A DNA stretch of 64,000 nucleotides, from assembly GCA_009760855.2 (NCBI GenBank), contig WPIO01000014.1, positions 3,464,501-3,528,500 of the forward strand. The letters are read 5' to 3'. The translations under genes and the position numbers were made by a program. Within the stretch, counting starts at the first letter, position 1, and each line of letters begins with the position of its first letter. The stretch is from Cristatella mucedo. Its lineage: Eukaryota > Bryozoa > Phylactolaemata > Cristatellidae. This document shows positions 23,461 through 35,000 of this stretch, in pieces. Below the pieces are notes generated by a model. The model saw only the letters and a program-made list of their open reading frames with translations, did not search any database and had not been told where the DNA came from.

Positions 23461-24417
23461 CCCCCCCCCACCATGTAGCATAGGATTCGGCAGACGGGAG
23501 GAACATGAATTAATCCTCATTTAGTAGGTCTGGATCATTGGTTGTGCTGGTCAGCCTATGGCTAGGCAAAAACGTTGGCTAGGCCAAAGTGCATTTCCGG
23601 TTAGCATACTCGATTAACTGCATTTTTTCTAGTGTAACGCGAGTCTTTTTGGTGTTTATCTTCACCGTTGAGCTTTAGGATAGGGACGGAGAGTTGTAGC
23701 TGCAGGCTATTCCTTGTTCTGTTGCCCACTGCACGTGGTGATGTTAGCCCCTGAGGCTCATGTGCCGTTATATAAATGAGGGTGTTGAATTCATCGCAAA
23801 TTTTCTTAGTTTTTCCGTTTTTCCTACGAGCTACCGTTCCCCAGCCCAGGGAATATGTTTCCGTGAGCCCGACAGTGACTTTTCAGTCCAATACTGACAA
23901 TGGTTGTATTAGATTAAGAGCCGTCGTTAGATTGTTATTGCATTTCATTGTCATCTGAGTATTTTCGTCCCAGGTTTTTTGTCCTGCTGATTTACCAGAA
24001 TGTATAATGGTGTGGAGGGTTAAACCTCCAATGTTTCGGGTTCTGGACTGGACTGGGATGCAAGTTTGGCAAGCCTGCAATTGCAAGCTGCGCTTGGTAG
24101 CTTGCTTCTGGCAGTCACGGCAATCAGCCTTAGGCATTCAGACAGCAAGCTGCCAGGCTGGTTTTAATGCAGTCACCCTCTGCAACAGTGGTTTGAGTGG
24201 TTCTAATTGGCAGCCATCTAATAGCACTCGAGGTTTCTTGTCTCAGATGCCTAAGTTAAGGATTTCACTCTCCTTTCCCCTGCCGAGCCGTGGAAAGAAG
24301 TGTTTGTGCACATATGTGAGAGTTCCCACGAGTCCGCTGCAATCAGTCATGCTACTTTTGAGCAACATAGATTAGACCATTGGGCTCTTGGCAGGAGATG
24401 TTAAAACTATTGGCCAG
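23461..24417. other. Stretch without recognisable gene
   Basis: No gene or repeat family was recognised. Confidence 0.35.
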
Positions 24418-24486
24418 GCACTCTCAAGTTGGTTAGTAGATCACGTGCTAAGGCGCACTCTCAAGTTGGTTAGTAGATCACGTGCT
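24418..24486. repeat. Two direct 32-bp repeats, 37-bp spacing
   Basis: GCACTCTCAAGTTGGTTAGT followed by AGATCACGTGCT occurs at 24418 and again at 24455, identical, separated by AAGGC. Confidence 0.95.
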
Positions 24487-24659
24487 CACGCATGGCTCGT
24501 GAGCAAAGGGAACTAGGATCTCGGATCAAGTCAGGAGAGAGCTGTCGCCAAAGGACACCAGGCTTTTGCCATGCCCAAGAAATTCTTGTGGTTGTAAGCT
24601 GGTCGTAAGACACTTTCCTCCACACGAGATAGAAACACTCAGCCACTGATTGCTCTGCT

Positions 24660-24750
24660 TGCAATAATAATAATAATAACCTATTGGCATAGTGCCTCAG
24701 AGAACCAAATCTCTTTCTAGGCACTTTACATAGGCTGCTAAGGAAGCATG
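24660..24750 (-). mobile_element. LINE-A 3' end fragment
   Basis: The reverse strand shows TAAAGTGCCTAGAAAGAGAT, the short stem and a trinucleotide tail at 24663-24679. About 90 bp remain. Confidence 0.75.
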
Positions 24751-25291
24751 TCAATATGGTTAGCTAGCAGGTGTTTAGACCTAGTGAGCTTGCTACTGGA
24801 TTGAGAGTGCTGTGTATGTGATTGATTATGAGTAGCCTAGATTGATTATGAGGTCAGCCTTTCTATGACTAGATGTCGCTGATTAGGAGATTATCAAAGG
24901 TTAGTTATAGCAACGTTACAACAGGGCCTGGTGGCAGCATTGAAGTGTAGCTGAGCCAGAAAGGCAGTCGAAGAGGTGAGCAGCATATAGCACCTAGCGG
25001 TGAAGGATGAGGCACTATGATCCTGTTTATCTGTGGACGTTGAAGCATTCACGTGGATGCTAAAGCATGCTGTATATGGCACTTGTATATATTTTCTAGG
25101 AAAATCGCTATTTCAATCGCCCAGATAGATACCTTTTGTATTTCCATGTTCTGTTTTTTTTGTCTAGTCAGATCGACGGTTCAGTGAGTGTTGTGGCACG
25201 ATGAACAATTGCAACATCATGCCAAAGCCATAGCCAATCTATATATTTCCAAGCATACTGACGTACAGATGCTAAGTGAACAGATGGTTAA
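24751..25291. other. Stretch without recognisable gene
   Basis: No gene or repeat family was recognised. Confidence 0.35.
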
Positions 25292-25385
25292 TACTAATAA
25301 TAGTAATACATTTGTTATAGCGCCCCCAGAGAACCCAATCTCTTTCTAGGTAATTTACATTTGCTATGAAGGAAGCATCCTACCG

Positions 25386-25886
25386 AAAAAAGCCACTAGG
25401 CCACTGCAGCTAGCGATGAATATGGCTAACAGCTAGTTTGAAAATCCAAGAGGGTTGACGACGTGTCATCTTTGCTAAAAGAGCTAGGATGGCTGCCGGT
25501 TGATCAACGGATACAGAGCAAGGTTCTTACGCTGACCCACAAGGCCCGACACGGCTTGGCTCCTTTATTACTAGCTGAACAGCTGCACCAGTTTCAGCCT
25601 CCACATGCCCTCAGCTCTTCTATGGACAATAAATTAGCTATTCTATTCCCCAGCTGCCGACTATGGCACATCCTTTCCAGCCACCCTGAGCTGCTACTTC
25701 CATGTTAACTCACTGCCTCAATTGCTCTCCTGACTCATATGTTTCTCACTTTCTCTTTGTTGCATGAGATGAAGTCTGTTGGCTACCAAATGACAAACGA
25801 AAGCCAAATAGGCTGTGGGTTGCAAACACCCACATAGTCTTTGTGGTTACATGCAAGATACATTACAACATTACATTACATTACGA
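25386..25886 (+). mobile_element. LINE-B 3' copy inserted in LINE-A
   Basis: An open frame at 25463-25708 encodes LLKELGWLPVDQRIQSKVLT and LTHKARHGLAPLLLAEQLHQ, the C-terminal region also seen in the LINE-B copy at 15760-16961. It is followed by a 3' UTR containing GTTTCTCACTTTCTCTTTGT and an ACATT-repeat tail (25861-25886). The same 3' UTR motif is present at 44160. Confidence 0.85.
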
Positions 25887-26835
25887 GATCGAATGATTAG
25901 TGGTAGCATGCTCTAAACCAACAAGTGTGACATGGTTAGAGGTGACATGCACAGGGTTAGCATGGAAATGTGGGTAGTTGGAGCATGCAGTGTCAGCACA
26001 TGTAGGCTCACTAAAGACAAATCAAATGTACCCACCAAATGCTGTGATAAAGGAGATATGTTGTTAACTTATTTTAAATGTGGTCAAGTCAAGGGATGTC
26101 GTGTCACCAGTTGGGAGTGAGTTCCAGGCTTTTGGAGCATACGAACTAAAGGCACGGTCTCCAAAGGATTTGAGGTTTGTATGAAGTATAGTTAAATATT
26201 TATTTTCCGAAAAGCTGGTGGTATGATGCTTGGCCTGGTGGGGGAGTAGATCTGATGGTAGGCTGGAGCTAAATGAAGGGACCTAAAAGTGACTGGGAGC
26301 CAGTGCAGGTCAGCAAGAGGTGGTGTGATGTGGCTACTGTTACGCTGACGACAGACACGCCTAGCTGCAGAGTTTTGCATCAGCTGTATGCGCCTGATTG
26401 CACAGGCCGGTAGACCAGCATACAGTAAGTGATAGAAGTCGAGATGGGATCACATATGCACGGACCAGTTTAGATGTGGTATCCTTGTCTTAACTAGCCC
26501 GAAGTTTAGCAATGTTATGTAGCTGAAAGTAGGCAGACGACTGTGGAGCTGATGTGGTCGTCTAATGAAAGGTCTCATTGAAATAGGACAGCTTTCTTGC
26601 AGATTAAACAGGAGATGCTGGCCGATTTTGAGCATCAGGTTTTACCATTTCTGAATCAAACTTGGTTTGCCCATAATTAGTAGGCTAGTTTTTATCATCA
26701 TTTAATTTAAGAAAGTTTGCTGCCATCCACGTGTGTTTGTCATTAATATATGCATCTAGAAAGTTGAAAAAATGCGACATGCTGGAGGGCTGGGAGGGAT
26801 CAAAGCAAAGGTACAACTTAGTGTCATCCGCATTT

Positions 26836-27235
26836 AGTTGGTCGCTGTGAGTCGTCCTTTGTGTGCATATGCATGCTGAGACTGTGCATGATGCCACTAA
26901 CCATACTTGATAATAATAATAATAATAATGCACTTAATAAAGCGCCCTCAGAGAACTCAATCTCTCTCTAGGCGCTTTACATTTGCTGCAAAGGGAAATG
27001 CAATTGAATGGTGAGTAAAATCATGCTTGATAAACAAACAAAATGAATAACATGGTTAGGGGTGACATGCACAGGGTCAGCATGCAAATGTGGTTAGTCG
27101 CAGCATACTTGCATGCTGAACCTGTGCATGTCACCCTTTACCATGTTATTCTTGATATTTCAGAAAATGTATATAGCCTGGGAAGAGATTGAGTTCTATG
27201 ATGATGCTATATCAAATATATTATTATTATTATAG
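26836..27235 (+). mobile_element. LINE-A 3' fragment, itself interrupted
   Basis: The plus-strand 3' UTR begins TTTAGTTGGTCGCTGTGA and runs to CCATACTTG. It resumes after the inner insertion at ACTTGCATGCTGAACCTGTG and ends in an ATT tail at 27219-27235. It sits exactly inside the FYADD-coding part of the surrounding minus-strand copy. Confidence 0.8.
26909..27106 (-). mobile_element. Innermost LINE-A 3' fragment
   Basis: A minus-strand tail and 3' UTR of about 200 bp lies inside the plus-strand fragment. The sequence CATACTTG occurs at both junctions, consistent with an 8-bp (minimum 5-bp) target-site duplication. Confidence 0.8.
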
Positions 27236-27472
27236 AAGTGAAGGCCTAGATTGTGCCTTGCAATCACATCGGCAAGAGGGAGAGTATAAATCATAAAAAG
27301 AAACAGATCAAGCACAGAGCCCTGAGTCCTCGGATAGTCTTTGTCCATTCACATCAATACTCTAGAGTCTTCCACTGAGATTGGACCTGAACCATTGCAG
27401 TGCAGTGCGAGTGACGTCCAGGCGAGATGAGAGGCGCTCGAGAAGGACTGGTTGATTGATGTTATTTGGTGG

Positions 27473-29256
27473 TCCGACAGCAAGTTAGTGACGGCACGGA
27501 CACATCAAATGTCCAAGTACAATTGCTTACTTGGGCTCTCAAGCCAGCGGCTTGCAACCGGTCTCTCGTTCCAACTGCCCCCTTCTCTCTAGGCCGTGAC
27601 TCACCCTAAATCAAAACACAAACCCATAAGACAAAACCTATAGAACATAAACACAAAGTCGTCAAACATGCTGCAGCTCCACAAGTTTACATGCCCGTGA
27701 TCTCAAGATCACTAATCCCAATGGCAACACAATTGCGTGCACTGAGCCGCTACGAATGGGGACACTACAAATTTAAGACGTAAGAGCGGCAAACCCTCCA
27801 CACAAGAGAAAAAGCTCCACAACATGACACCTCCATCAAAGTCCAGTGACAAACATCAAACAGCTGTCCCTACAGGCAGGCAGGCAACCTCACAGCTGCT
27901 TGAGGAGGCAAGCTGGAACACGGCCTTTGACAAAAGCAGGCTGCCAATAAGTCACCAGCCTCTTTGCACCACTGTAGCATCTCGTAGGACCCTCTGCTAA
28001 GGCTAATGCTTTAGCACAGAGCCTCTTCTCTCCACCGCAAGGGGCTCCTGGGCCTTCGCCCCATCGCTCACTGCTGTTGCTTCAGCCACCTCTCCACGGA
28101 CTGCTGGCGGCTCGTGCATGTCCTCTGCTGGCATCTCGTGAGGCTCTGCCACTAGCAGTTCGAAGACCGAGGCCATCTCACTGTGCGCCATCATCTGTCG
28201 CTGCCACACCCTGATCTTTGCATGCAGGGTGAGCATCTAGCTGGCTTTCTCAGTGAGTCTCTCGCCTTTCTCCGTAGCTGACCCGAACTCCTCCCTGCCA
28301 CTGACGCGAACTCCTCCCTGCCGCCGTCTATTCTGTAACCATCAGCGCCGACTCGCTTGCCACCGATGCTGTTTTGCTATCCACCAGTGCCTTCCCGGCC
28401 GCCGAAACCTCTCAGGTGGACACCGTAGGCTCTGCATTGCTGCCTCTTCTGAAGCGCCGCTGCCTATGTGGATGCTGCCACTGCTGCCTCTGCAGATGCT
28501 GCTGCCGCCTCTCTTACCGCCTCTGTGCGTGCAGCCGTGGCACCTCTCTGTCCTGTGCCGACTCTTCAGCATGCACCTACTCTCTTATGCATGCTTTCAT
28601 CTCCCTGCCTCACACCTCCACCTCGCTCGTGGATGCTGCCTCAGTGGGCTGTGCCGCCTCACCTGCTGCTGCCGGTCGTCGCGGCCTGGCAAATCTCTAC
28701 CACCCGTTGTCCTGCCGCTACTGCCATCACGGCCTGGCCAACCGTCACAGCTAAGAATGCCGTAGCCTCCTGCTACACGGTAGCACACCCTCGTCGCTCG
28801 GTACACACAGCCGTGCTCTACGGACCGGCCCGGCGAATGCTCTCAGGACCTCACGAAGCTTTACGTAGTCGTCCTGCACTACCTGTGGGAGACTCAAGGC
28901 AAGCGTGAAAGCCCCTACCTTTGATCCCAAGGAGCAAACACAGGCGCCACAGGTATCCGGTTCGATGCTGTTCTCCTCGATCTCCTTCTCGAACCTCAGC
29001 AGCCAGCCTCCGAAGCTTTCGAACGCTTCGCATGACATCTTAACCCGCCGAAATAGCTTGTAGTTTGATGCTCCGACAGCATGTTAGCGATGGTACAGAA
29101 AATGTCCAAGAACAACTGTATTTGGGCTCGAAGCGCGGCGGCTCATAGGTGTTCTTGCCGTACCAGCGTTCCCACTGCCTCCACTCCAAATCGTATCCAT
29201 GACCCTCAATAAAACATAAATCAATAAAACCATGAAACCTGCAGCAGAGCGTAAGA
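27473..29256 (-). mobile_element. Gag-only LTR retrotransposon remnant
   Basis: Two diverged direct repeats flank the element. The left one is near 27473-27700, the right one near 29060-29256. Both contain a TCCGACAGCA-GTTAG, AAATGTCCAAG-ACAA, TTGGGCTC series in the same order, as decayed LTRs would. Directly inside the right copy on the reverse strand, 29038-28751 encodes CEAFESFGGWLLRFEKEIEE and later VVQDDYVKLREVLRAF, which resembles the matrix/capsid start of Ty3/gypsy-type Gag. Further in, 28236-28003 is an acidic, alanine-rich frame. No protease, reverse transcriptase or integrase is present in the 1.3 kb interior, so it is a deleted or non-autonomous copy. Confidence 0.6.
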
Positions 29257-29520
29257 CCACATTCGATAGTATCCAAGTAGCCGAAAGATAGAGCAAAGCA
29301 AGCAGAGATACTCAACCCAAGTCTGCATTCCCTAAGCAAGTCGTTAGACACCCGAAGCAATGCTGACCCTGCAAAGTGATCAGCTTTAATAAATGAACTC
29401 AGCTGGTCTGCCACGACTCTAAGCTGCCTAGCCATCGGCTGCAGTGACACTGCTGCTCTTGGAGCCACGATCTCTATTCGAATCCGATAGTTGTGAATGA
29501 TGTAGTTATCAATAGGTGAA

Positions 29521-29650
29521 AAAATAATATAATTCATTTATATAGCGCCCCAAGAGAACTTAATCTCTATTCAGTCGCTTCACATATGCCTCGGGGCTCG
29601 AGCCCACGACCTCAGTCAGACCTTGGTCAGACCTAACGTTGTTATATTGC
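29521..29650 (-). mobile_element. SINE-2 copy
   Basis: Reverse-strand order is CTGAGGTCGTGGGCTCGAGC, CCCGAGGCATATGTGAAGCG, then GAGATTAAGTTCTCTTGGGG, CGCTATATAAATGAATTATA and an A/T-rich end. The segment near 29600 has the form of a tRNA B box. This is the clearest of three SINE-2 copies. Confidence 0.65.
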
Positions 29651-30632
29651 AGAGCTGCACCTTCAGCCAGTTGCTCATCTTGCACTCGTCGGTGAAGGGC
29701 TGAGCGTATCGTAGTAATAATGTCAGGTGCAATCGGCTGAAGGTAAGCATTTGAAGCAATGCTTCTGTGATTTTCACGCAGTGCTATGTAATTCAAGCTG
29801 CAAAATTATGCTTATTTTAACCTGCTTCATTGATTTATGCTCAGGTCGTGTTTCAGCTGCACTGCTATTAAGATAAGACAGTCGCAGCTCTAATGTCATT
29901 GTATTTGACATGCTATTGCCTTGCTGTTTTTTTATTTACCAGTGAATTATTTGTGACCTTACTATGAAGCTATTTCAATGTTAATGTGATCTTTAGTAAA
30001 CTCTATTCATTCAAGTGTACCAATGCTAGACTGGGCATAGGTATAGTCAGTCTAAAGTAAGTTTGACAATAGGAAACCTACAAAGAGGTTCACAAAAACC
30101 TTTTTAGAATTCAAGTAACCCCACCCAATACCAAGGTAGGCTACAGATGTTTAGGACTATGTTTACTTGCTCTTCCTGCTGGAGCTCTACGTGAGGCTCA
30201 GTGGAAGAGAAAAGTTGATTCGTTGTTAAGGGCTAGAGCTGTAGGACGGGAGCAAGTGACCATGACTGCAATATTGTCCTAGTCATGCTACAGCAGCACG
30301 TGTCAAGACCGAATAGGATATCTAAGCCGAGACTATTGTATTGTGAACCTTGTACGGGAAGCATGTATTTTTAGATAATGTTCATGAGCGTGTATGCTTA
30401 GATTCACTGTACAATGCTCAAACAGCAAGTGCCTTGTTTTTCTTTAGAAAGAGTAATTTGGCTCATGTGTATGAAGAAGCTGTGCACTACAACTGCTTAA
30501 ACCTGATTTTATAGTTAAGACTTTTTTAAGTAGTTTTGCTAGCTGCTGGGGCGATTTTCTAACATATTCTAATCCTTTTATTTCGGTGATGAGAAATCGT
30601 TGACCTAAATGTGTGCAACTTCTGAAAAGTAG
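29651..30632. other. Stretch without recognisable gene
   Basis: AT-rich sequence. No gene or repeat family was recognised. Confidence 0.35.
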
Positions 30633-32040
30633 ATAATAATAATAATATTGCACTTGATAAAGCGCCCTCAGAGAACTTAATCTCTTTCTAGGCGCTTTAC
30701 ATTTGCTGCAAAGTGATACGCAATAGAATAGTAAGTAAAATCATGCTTGAAAAACAAACAAAATGAATAACATGGTTAGGGGTTACATGCACTGGGTCAG
30801 CATGCAAATGTAGTTAGTGGCAGCATGAACAGTGTCAGCACGCATAAGCACATCGAGGACGAATCACAAGGACCCACTAAATGCTGTCCTAAATAGGTAT
30901 GTTTTTAAGTTTCTTTTAAATGTGGTCAGGTCTGGGGATGTTCTGATGCAGGTCGGGAGGGAGTTCCAGGCTGTGGGAGCATACGAGCTAAATGCACGGT
31001 CTCCAAAGGATTTAAGGTTTGTACGAGGTATTTCTAGACTGTTGGATTCCGAAAAGCGAGTGGTGCAATGCTTTGCCTGATGGGGTAGTATATCTGAAAG
31101 ATAGGCTGGAGCCATAGAATGAAGAGATCTAAAAGTGAGCGACAAAACCTTGAAGTCAATCCGTTGCTTGACTGGTAACCAGTGCAGGTCGGCGAGAAGT
31201 GGAGTAATGTGGCAACTGCGACGCTCACGACAGACAAGCCTAGCTGCGGAGTTTTGCACCAGCTGCAATCGCCTGATCGCACATGCTGGTAGGCCAGTAA
31301 GCAGTGAGTTGCAGAAGTCGAGACGGGATGTCACGAATGCATGGACCAACTTGGACGTGGTATCTTCATCTAAACAAGCCCGAATTTTAGCAATGTTATG
31401 AAGCTGAAAATAGGCGGATTTGACTGTGGAGCTGATATGGTCGTCTAACGAGGGGTCGCTTTGGAATATGACACCTAGATTTCGAGCTGATGCAACTGGA
31501 GATATGCTGGCAGAGCCAATTTTGAAAGTCAGCCTTTCCAATTTCTGAATAACACTAGGTTTGCCCATAACTAGTAAGTTAGTTTTATCATCGTTTAGTT
31601 TTAGAAAATTTGCTGCCATCCATGATCGGATGTCATCAATGCATGCAGCAAGTGAGTTGAGAGAATTTGAGGTGCTCGAAGGCTGGGAGGGATCAAAGCA
31701 AAGGTACAACTGAGTGTCATCCGCATAGAAGTGAAAGCCTAGATTGTGCTTGGCAATCACATCAGCGAGAGGGAGAGTATAAACGGTGAAAAGGACCGGA
31801 CCTAGCACAGAGCCCTGAGGTACTCCATATTTTAGAGGTACTTCAGATGATCTTTGTCCATTCACGTCAACACTCTGGAGTCTCCCACTGAGATAGGACC
31901 TGAACCACTGCAGAGCAGTGCCAGTGATGCCCAGGCGAGATGAGAGGCGCTCTAGAAGTACTTTGTGATCGATGGTATCAAAAGCTGCCGAAAGATCGAG
32001 CAAAACAAGAAGAGACACTCTACCCATGTCTGCATTCCCA
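30633..32040 (-). mobile_element. LINE-A copy with intact C-terminal reverse transcriptase (394 aa)
   Basis: The frame 32048-30864 encodes most of a CR1/L2-like non-LTR reverse transcriptase. Motifs in order are [40 protein letters not shown] (both catalytic aspartates present), NFLKLNDDKTNLL, SARNLGVIFQSD, FVTSRLDFCNSLLTGLP, LHWLPVKQRIDFKVL and the terminal LFRTAFSGSL. The 3' UTR and a trinucleotide tail follow (30633-30650). The 5' junction at about 32040 removes everything upstream, including any endonuclease or ORF1, so the copy cannot move by itself. It differs from the copy at 60038-61583 by about five residues over the shared 394. Confidence 0.96.
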
Positions 32041-35000
32041 GATAGCAAAGGTGTAATCCTTCTTTAGGGAATGATTCTCATAGCTTGCATATGGCAAGCT
32101 CTAGGGGGTACTAGTGGGAGCCCTCTTGTCTTCTGATTCATCTGTTTAGATGTTGCCGTCTTTGCTCATGGTGTCTTTGTGGTTTTTATTGAACCTTGCA
32201 TAATGTGCATTTGCCCGTCAGGATTGCAGACTTTGTATTCTGTATTTTGCCAGTGTTGCTGCACATGGTAAAGCACCAGGTGGACATAGTGATTGTACTA
32301 CTCTTTGTCTATTGTTGTTGCTCACTGTCTATTCACAATCACCAGTGCCATTGTCAGGGCTGCTTGATGCAGTATAAAGCTGCGCATCCTTCTTCTTGCA
32401 CATAATCGCCTACAACTCAAAAGATGTAAGTGGTTCGGGTCAGTGAGTGGATGCCCTCGGTTGACGCCAAATGCAAGTCACCACGTTGGAGTGATGGTGC
32501 CCTGGGTGTCGGCCACGTACATCCCCCTAGACTCGAGGTAAGTCCGTCTGGCTTGTGGGTCGGTGCCTCGGAGGGCGCATTTTAATGCACGAATAGAGCA
32601 TTGCAAGAAGGCCTGGATCACACGAATAGAGCATTGCAAGAAGGCCTAGATCACAAGTGCTGTGCCGCCGAGGCGGTAGCTGGCGAGCATCGCACCACGG
32701 TGCTGCTGCTACCCCCAGTGCATGTAGCTTGGATGTGCCTTCTGCACAGTTTGCACCGTCGATATACGTGCATTCTCTCTACCTTGGGATTAATCTTTTC
32801 CTTAGGCGTAAATGTGACTCTTAGCTTGATTGTTGTCTCTCCCTCTGTTGCCAGCCATCAAGTAAACAAACGATTGTGATACTATTGACACCGTTTGATG
32901 TCTCACGTCTCTGACTACTTATCTTCTGACTCTCTATTTCTTCTGCATCTGTTTTTTATTTCTTCTCTTTTGCTTCCTTCTCTGTCGTTGTCTCTCTTTC
33001 TCACCATCTATCTGTTTGTCTCTTTTCCATCTCGCTTCTCTGTCTTACTCTTGAGGATGCCTGTGACAAAACCGGCCCTTCCTTAGCATTCTAAAAAGCC
33101 ATTCACTGCTCTCCCCTGATTTCATTATGCATTTTATGTGCAGCTCCATGTACGAGGGGAGTTGTTGCTACCACAGATGAGGCGAACTCTGTTGTTTATG
33201 CTTCCTTGATACTCTCTGCTTTTTGAGTGGTCATTATGATGTGGTCGTTGAGTAGACCGTTGGTAGACTTCTCTGGTAAGCTGTATTGTCAGAAATGGAG
33301 GGGTAGAGGCCCTCTGTCTGGACAGAACTATGTTGCAAACACAGTGCTCAGTCACAGCAAACGACTTGCACGTGCAGCACTGATGCACGAAGGCATGCCG
33401 ACAGTAGTGGAATACGGCAGTAACAAAGTGCACCCATACCTTGACGTAACAAAGCTATCTATGTAGCCTAGAGAAGTCTATCTGATTGTGCCGAAGAGTT
33501 GCATGCAGTCTTTTAGAGCCAGCCATGATGCCTCGACCTGAACTCAGCTCTCAACTTCTGGAGCACCAAGTGACTGCCTATTACACAGCTTCGGCTTTTA
33601 TGCTGCCTTGGCTATAGATTATTGCACACTTGATTCGTAGCTGTCCTAATTAAGGAACTGCAAAAAAGGAATATAAGTCATACTCTGGCTGATTTAATAT
33701 GCCACCGTTATGGTATAAACATTCGTCGGGTGGCCGTCTCGATGCCACAATCGACTTTATAAACTTTATTTGGCATAGACAAAGAACTAAATGCATGACT
33801 TGGACGGTATGGTAGCAACCAGGACTCTCGGCATTAGCTTGTGGGAATACAAGTTAGAAGCCAGCTGTATGCAAAGCTGGTTTGAAAAGAATCACTTGTC
33901 TGTCGTACCGAGATTGATGGCTTAGTTGCCTGGCTTCCCCTGAAAAGAATGCACACACCAGCTCAAGCACGGAGTGGTTACAGGCAACTTTATAGCTCCT
34001 TTGCCTGGCTCAATCGGAGGCCGTGCATCGCATTCCTGCCACATGCCCCCTCGGCTGGACTTAGTCTTTCTTGTTTGCACTGCCTGCTTGATTCTGAAAA
34101 TGCCGAGACAGAAGTGCAACCGACGTTGCTTCGGCAAATTGCAATCACATAACCAGTCTTGTCGTTGCCACTTCACTAGCATGAGCACACAGCTACTGCT
34201 GCTCGGCCGCTTGTGGTAGCTAGCAGTGGCAAAATGTGCGGTAATGGCACGTGCTTGACCTTAAGCTGAGAGCCAAGTGGTGGCCACACAATTGCGAATC
34301 GACTCCCGGACGAGGGAGCTGTTTCACCTCAGGTGGCCTTTACCAAAGTGCAGAACAACAATCGTGGCAATTATCTGCACTGTAGGCGACGGTGAAAAGT
34401 CATGCTGCTATCGCGAGCTAGATAAGCGCGTGCAAATGCAAGAGATTCCGTCCACGAGGTGCTAGCTGGTGTATATCTGGGCTTCGACCCATTAATCATC
34501 TCACTGGTGATTGGCTGTACAGATAAATCAGGCCTCTAACGTGGCAGGCAGGCAGCCGGGACATCCTGTCAGAGAGCTGCTTGATTCGATGTGTATACGC
34601 AGACGACCCAGCAGGTCCATTCCTAGTCGGACAGCTAACAAATCAAACGAATTTCGCCTTGCCTTCAGCAGCCACCCAATACAGTTAGTTGATTCTCTTA
34701 GAGCTTATGCTGCGGCAGCAGTAGCTTCACACCCCCATGTTCTCTTTGTGGCTAGTTAATGCTGCTTCGTTTTCACTGAAAGACAGTTGCTATGGTGCAT
34801 CATGCTGTGGTGACAGGTGCCATCACCCAACTCAGCAGACTGCGAACTTGCCCGAATAATTGTGATCGACTACGATGCCTGGGCAGCCTATGTCTTCCAT
34901 CTCTTTTGCTGGCCACCTTTGCGCTGCTGCTGCAGTAGCTTCGGCTTTACCCATTTCGGCTGCTTCTAGCGTCTCTCAAACGCCATTTGCCCCCACGAGG

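Larger units (their letters stand above)
25292..29440 (-). mobile_element. LINE-A copy broken by several nested insertions
   Basis: Four pieces of one minus-strand LINE-A copy can be followed in order. They are the 3' terminus (25292-25385), the 3' UTR and C-terminal half of the reverse transcriptase (25887-26835), the palm region before FYADD (27236-27472) and the N-terminal region with VADQL and ESALLRV-like codons (29257-29440). Between them lie, in order, a plus-strand LINE-B copy, a plus-strand LINE-A fragment that contains a minus-strand LINE-A fragment, and an LTR element. Sequence on both sides of each insertion picks up where the intact copy at 30633-32040 predicts. Frames are broken, so the host copy is dead and older than all its guests. 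Confidence 0.75.

Noticed and set aside
28253-28908. Three overlapping plus-strand frames of 126-170 residues, rich in Cys, Leu and Pro
   Set aside because: They are antisense to the Gag-like minus-strand element; the odd composition comes from its GC-rich codons.
30864-32048. A domesticated host reverse transcriptase
   Set aside because: It has the LINE 3' UTR and tail, many sister copies and a truncated 5' end, so it is an ordinary LINE insertion.
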